Origin: Accumulibacter sp.
Lineage (GTDB): Bacteria; Pseudomonadota; Gammaproteobacteria; Burkholderiales; Rhodocyclaceae
Assembly: GCA_003538495.1 (NCBI GenBank)
Contig: DPSD01000248.1
Coordinates: forward strand, 8,427 to 16,919
Reading direction: 5' to 3'
DNA: 8,493 nt
The notes beneath the pieces were generated by a model, which had not been told where the DNA came from, ran no database searches, and saw only the letters and a program-made list of their open reading frames with translations. The number at the start of each line of letters is the position of its first letter. Within the stretch, counting starts at the first letter, position 1. Of the stretch, positions 6,433-8,493 are shown one piece after another. The position numbers were made by a program, and so were the translations under genes.

Positions 6433-6867
6433 GTTGATGCCTTTGGATGTCGAGACCCTTGCCTAACGCGCCAACCCCTTGGCCCGATGACCTGCGGTGC
6501 ACAAGCGCAGCCTGTTGTTGGGTCGGCATGCTGGGCAACTGGGCAGGACTGGCGAGGGTTTCCCGGCAGAACAGCGCTGCCCACCTCCAGGTTCCGGCGA
6601 TCGCCTATGGTGTGGCGGGATTTCCCGGGAGAGCCACGGGCTACCCTGATCCGGTCGGCGCCGTGAAGCGTCCGCGTGGAGGAGGCAGTAGTTCGTTCCC
6701 CTGCATCGTGACCAAGTCTCCCGGACGCGAGGCTGGGGAGCCTCCGCTGCGGAGGCGGGGTTCATGATCGGTGGTGTCCGTCGGCGATGTTTGCCGAATG
6801 GCTCGCCTGGGCGCGGGATCGTGCCGACTTAGACTCAGGCGGGTCAGAGTTACGTATTTCGGCGCGG
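6433..6867. other. 435-nt intergenic region, no convincing gene
   Basis: This stretch lies downstream of the cytochrome c stop (6868) and upstream of the exported-protein start (6432), both on the minus strand. It should hold the promoter of the latter. Open frames exist on both strands (for example 6447-6767 plus and 6463-6765 minus). Their products are Pro/Arg/Gly/Cys-rich without motif or ribosome-binding support, and I do not call them. A compact hairpin, GCCTCCG-CTG-CGGAGGC, lies at 6740-6756 with no T-run. A smaller GGCAG/CTGCC dyad lies near 6570. I see no recognisable riboswitch or tRNA. Confidence 0.6.
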
Positions 6868-7299
6868 TCAGCGAACCTGAATGCGGCTTATGTAGTCGAT
6901 CAGCAGGAGAATCCGTGCGCGTACCAATGCTTGCGCATCATAGCTACCACGTCCTTCGAGATAGCGCTCGCCATCCTCAAGGCGGTATTCCCGGCCCCAG
7001 ATCGGCATCTCGCGTGAGCCATGACTAGGAACGCCGATGCCTTCGATCACTTCATACAGCCGATCTGTCGGAACAACTCCCTGGTTCTTCTTCGCCAGCA
7101 GCGTGAGGTCGGGCAGACTCTTGCGCAACAGATTCGTCATCAGGCCATTCCCTTTGCCATCGGCACCATGGCAAACCGCGCAGTTCACTTCAAATTCATA
7201 CTTGCCGAGATCGTTCGGCCGTTGTTGTGCGCAGGCCGCGCCGCCGTAGAGCGCCATGCCAGCAGCAACCGACACAGCTCCGATGTGTGCACGCCTCAT
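6868..7299 (-). CDS. Periplasmic monohaem cytochrome c
   Basis: A 143-residue class I c-type cytochrome that carries electrons in the periplasm. A signal peptide covers about residues 1-24 (MRRAHIGAVSVAAGMALYGGAACA). Haem is attached at Cys40-Ala-Val-Cys43-His44 (NCAVCHGADGKGNG). Met98 in SREMPIWG is the likely distal iron ligand. The C-terminal helix ALVRARILLLIDYISRIQ completes the fold. ATG 7299 is chosen because it gives a proper signal peptide and is preceded by a strong GAGGAGAG ribosome-binding site; longer in-frame versions to 7401 lack both. A perfect FNR/Dnr-type dyad about 100 bp upstream suggests induction under low oxygen or nitrogen oxides. Its redox partner is not identifiable here. 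Confidence 0.9.
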   Translation of the reverse strand: MRRAHIGAVSVAAGMALYGGAACAQQRPNDLGKYEFEVNCAVCHGADGKGNGLMTNLLRKSLPDLTLLAKKNQGVVPTDRLYEVIEGIGVPSHGSREMPIWGREYRLEDGERYLEGRGSYDAQALVRARILLLIDYISRIQVR

Positions 7300-7326
7300 A
7301 ATGTCTCTCCTCAGCGTTGACAAGCA

Positions 7327-7354
7327 TGGATCGCCGATGGGAGTGGACGATCCA
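7327..7354 (-). repeat. Inverted repeat in the probable 5' leader of the cytochrome c gene
   Basis: TGGATCG (7327-7333) and CGATCCA (7348-7354) form 7-bp arms with a 14-nt spacer. It lies between the FNR-type box and the cytochrome start codon, so it could fold in the mRNA leader. No further support is seen. Confidence 0.35.
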
Positions 7355-7392
7355 ATCCAAGCCTCAATCCTGGACCGGGCAAATCGGGATCC

Positions 7393-7410
7393 GTTTGACA
7401 TTAGTCAAAC
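7393..7410. promoter_or_regulatory. FNR/Dnr/FixK-type operator upstream of cytochrome c
   Basis: GTTTGAC-ATTA-GTCAAAC is a perfect dyad with 7-bp arms and a 4-nt spacer. Its core TTGAC-N4-GTCAA fits the CRP/FNR superfamily pattern (FNR: TTGAT-N4-ATCAA; Dnr/Nnr/FixK-like sites accept C/G at the inner position). The centre lies about 102 bp upstream of the minus-strand cytochrome c start at 7299. With a class II arrangement (centre near -41.5), transcription would begin near 7360, leaving a leader of about 60 nt. The next gene on the plus strand is about 400 bp away, so the cytochrome is the likely target. The regulator itself is not in the window. Confidence 0.72.
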
Positions 7411-7579
7411 AAGAGCAGAAGAGTTAGCCGGTCAAGGCGGTGCGGGCGTTCGGGGGCGCCGTAAGGGCTCCGGCGCCGAATCCCGACTGCTCGCCGATAC
7501 GGATGGGTAGCGGCCGCGGCGCCAAGCATCATCCGCGCCTCCGAAAGTGAGGGCCGCGGTCGCCGAACGCCGATGGTGG
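7411..7579. other. GC-rich spacer without a gene
   Basis: Between the FNR-type box and the hairpin downstream of the tRNA I see no credible gene. The stretch is GC-rich, with several GGCGCC and GGCCGCGG palindromic words and a weak GGCGCC/GGCGCC dyad near 7455-7480. Frames open here are antisense to the cytochrome or have no start signal. Confidence 0.5.
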
Positions 7580-7615
7580 ACGCAAGAGCGGCACCCGAGC
7601 GGTGCGCTCTTGCGT
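7580..7615 (-). terminator. Strong hairpin just downstream of tRNA-Arg, probable 3' processing/termination structure
   Basis: ACGCAAGAGC (7580-7589) pairs with GCTCTTGCGT (7606-7615). Inside it, GCACC (7591-7595) pairs with GGTGC (7601-7605), leaving one bulged G at 7590 and a CGAGC loop. This 15-bp stem starts 7 nt beyond the tRNA CCA end on the tRNA strand. That is a normal place for a tRNA terminator, but no T-tract follows on the minus strand, so efficiency is unclear. Confidence 0.5.
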
Positions 7616-7622
7616 GTCATTC

Positions 7623-7699
7623 TGGCACGCCCGAGACGATTCGAACGTCCGACCCCTGCCTTCGGAGGGCAGTACTCTATCCAGCTGAGCTACGGGCGC
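7623..7699 (-). tRNA. tRNA-Arg (anticodon CCG)
   Basis: A complete 77-nt cloverleaf on the minus strand. The acceptor stem is GCGCCCG with CGGGCGT (a terminal G-U pair). The D arm is GCTC/GAGT with loop AGCTGGATA. The anticodon stem is CTGCC/GGCAG with loop CTCCGAA, placing anticodon CCG at 7665-7663. The T loop is TTCGAAT. Discriminator G and an encoded CCA end at 7623. It decodes CGG and resembles E. coli tRNA-Arg(CCG) closely. No neighbouring tRNA is seen. A strong hairpin follows it, and its 5' side faces the divergent cytochrome c5 gene. Confidence 0.96.
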
Positions 7700-7751
7700 G
7701 TGCGGGATCGGAAGCTTAACCGGTTTGCCGCGGGGAGTCCAGTCCGGAGCT

Positions 7752-7779
7752 TTGGGGCAGCTAGAAACGGCGCTACAAT
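7752..7779 (+). promoter_or_regulatory. Putative sigma-70 promoter of the cytochrome c5 gene
   Basis: TACAAT at 7774-7779 matches the -10 consensus at five of six bases. A weak -35-like TTGGGG at 7752-7757 lies 16 nt upstream. Transcription would start about 28 nt before ATG 7814. Plausible but unconfirmed. Confidence 0.45.
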
Positions 7780-7813
7780 GGAAGCCTAATCCGCAGACAA
7801 CCAAGGATCTGGC

Positions 7814-8257
7814 ATGGCAGAAAAACAATACTCTTCGCGGGCGATCCTGATGATCACCGTCGTTATCGCGATTGTTCTGATTGTGGTCATCTGGCCGCTA
7901 TCGATGGTCGGCAAGGGTAGCGTCGCGACCGGCAACAGCGACGACGTCTATGTTCGCATCCTGCCGGTGGCCAAGGTGGAGTTGGGGAGAGCGCCTGCTG
8001 CGGCAGATGGCCGGCCGCGTGACGGCGCTGCGGTCTACAACTCCGTCTGCATGGCTTGCCATGCAAGCGGCGTAGCTGGCGCGCCGAAAGCTGGCGACAA
8101 GGCGGCGTGGGCGCCCCGAATTGCCACCGGCAGCGCTGCGCTGGTGACTAGCGTGACCAATGGCAAGGGTGCGATGCCGCCAAAGGGGGGAGGTGCCGAC
8201 CTGACCGATGACGAGATCAAGGCTGCAGTCGATCATCTGGTGGGTTTGGCCAAGTAA
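7814..8257 (+). CDS. Membrane-anchored cytochrome c5-type protein
   Basis: A 147-residue c-type cytochrome fixed to the inner membrane. Residues about 10-31 (AILMITVVIAIVLIVVIWPLSM) form an uncleaved N-terminal anchor, with the haem domain in the periplasm. Haem attachment is Cys79-Met-Ala-Cys82-His83 (SVCMACHASGVAGAPK). Met121 in GKGAMPPKGGG is the probable axial ligand, and DLTDDEIKAAVDHLVGLAK is the typical c5 C-terminal helix. AAGGA at 7803-7807 is the ribosome-binding site, and a TACAAT -10 element lies upstream. It probably shuttles electrons between the bc1 complex and a terminal oxidase or reductase; the partner is not shown here. An insertion sequence begins within about 25 nt of its stop codon. 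Confidence 0.92.
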   Translation: MAEKQYSSRAILMITVVIAIVLIVVIWPLSMVGKGSVATGNSDDVYVRILPVAKVELGRAPAAADGRPRDGAAVYNSVCMACHASGVAGAPKAGDKAAWAPRIATGSAALVTSVTNGKGAMPPKGGGADLTDDEIKAAVDHLVGLAK

Positions 8258-8493
8258 CTGAAGTTTAGACGGTAGCGGTCAAGTTATTTCGGGTACCGGG
8301 ATAGGTTGTTTCTCTGCCATTTGTTGTTCATAGACCTTCGGCGGCAGGTAACCGAGTTTCGAGTGCAGGCGGATACTGTTGCAGAAGCCGACGAGGTCGT
8401 CGATGGCGTTGCGCGTGGCCTCTGCATGGTTGGCATAGTTGTTCGGCCAGACGCGCTCCATGACGGCGTTATCCCAACAGTTGCCCTTGCGGC
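8258..8493 (-). mobile_element. IS3-family insertion sequence, terminal part (runs off the window)
   Basis: The transposase end at 8279 and the sequence just outside it mark one terminus of an IS3-type element oriented leftward. IS3 elements end shortly after the orfB stop with inverted repeats starting TG and finishing CA. A TG at 8259-8260 is a candidate edge, but without the other end the boundary can only be placed between 8258 and 8281. Confidence 0.7.
8279..8493 (-). CDS. IS3-family transposase OrfB, C-terminal part (5' end outside window)
   Basis: The minus-strand frame is open from the window edge to TGA at 8281-8279. It begins inside the catalytic domain with RKGNCWDNAVMERVW, the IS3-family motif whose Glu (in MER) is the last acidic residue of the DDE triad. 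It continues through HAEATRNAIDDLVGFCNSIRLHSKLGYLPPKVYEQ, the conserved rve integrase-core tail. The visible part is intact, with no frameshift or stop. The first two catalytic Asp residues and OrfA lie to the right. The true start is not visible; the Met at 8461 is internal. Confidence 0.93.
   Translation of the reverse strand, partial: RKGNCWDNAVMERVWPNNYANHAEATRNAIDDLVGFCNSIRLHSKLGYLPPKVYEQQMAEKQPIPVPEIT

Noticed and set aside
6560..6660. A possible cobalamin-type riboswitch (CCCGCCAC-like word on the minus strand upstream of the exported-protein gene).
   Set aside because: Only a short resemblance to the core box. The companion conserved boxes and expected stems are not present in order.
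6447..6767. Open frames on both strands of the 6433-6867 gap (plus 6447-6767, minus 6463-6765).
   Set aside because: The products are rich in Pro, Arg, Gly and Cys with no recognisable motif, no ribosome-binding site and no domain-like hydrophobic pattern.
7300..7401. An N-terminal extension of the minus-strand cytochrome c to an ATG at 7401.
   Set aside because: It would bury the signal peptide 34 residues inside the protein and overlap the FNR-type box; ATG 7299 has a strong ribosome-binding site.
1..8493. Signs of a CRISPR array, toxin-antitoxin pair, phage or defence genes, or a novel multi-gene system.
   Set aside because: No regularly spaced repeats, paired small genes or nuclease/helicase-type genes were found. 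The genes present are housekeeping, respiratory or single unknowns.

Overview
The window reads as an ordinary stretch of chromosome from a GC-rich betaproteobacterium. It is probably in or near the Rhodocyclales (Accumulibacter/Dechloromonas-like). That placement is inferred from the rpoN-hpf-ptsN-hprK order, the residue-level look of the RpoN C-terminus, the UbiH-family/DsbC pair and the abundance of c-type cytochromes; it is not proven here.

Layout. Positions 1-2273 (+) hold the sigma-54/nitrogen-PTS cluster: the C-terminal end of rpoN, hpf, a likely terminator hairpin, then ptsN and hprK sharing an ATGA overlap. At 2319-2627 (+) a small exported protein with two PsiF repeats follows. A short hypothetical protein on the minus strand (2724-3065) separates this block from a UbiH/UbiF/VisC/COQ6-type flavin monooxygenase and dsbC (3151-5065, +), which are 31 nt apart and probably co-transcribed. 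Converging on dsbC are two minus-strand genes: a trypsin-like serine peptidase (5124-5858) and an exported protein with an Arg/Asp/Tyr/Gly-rich tail (5956-6432). After a 435-nt stretch with no convincing gene come a periplasmic monohaem cytochrome c (6868-7299, minus), an intergenic region with a perfect FNR/Dnr-type dyad, a strong hairpin, a tRNA-Arg(CCG) gene (7623-7699, minus), and a membrane-anchored cytochrome c5-type protein (7814-8257, +). The right edge is the C-terminal end of an IS3-family transposase on the minus strand, whose element lies immediately after the cytochrome stop codon.

How it fits together. The left block is regulatory: sigma-54, ribosome hibernation, and EIIA-Ntr with HPr kinase/phosphorylase. 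The middle supports ubiquinone-type hydroxylation and periplasmic disulfide isomerisation. The right block carries respiratory cytochromes, at least one of them probably controlled by an oxygen- or NO-responsive CRP/FNR-family regulator. I found no CRISPR array, prophage, toxin-antitoxin pair, defence island or biosynthetic cluster, and nothing I would call an undescribed system. The most interesting items are the FNR-type box, the PsiF gene sitting where rapZ is often found, two uncharacterised small proteins, and strong unexplained hairpins.
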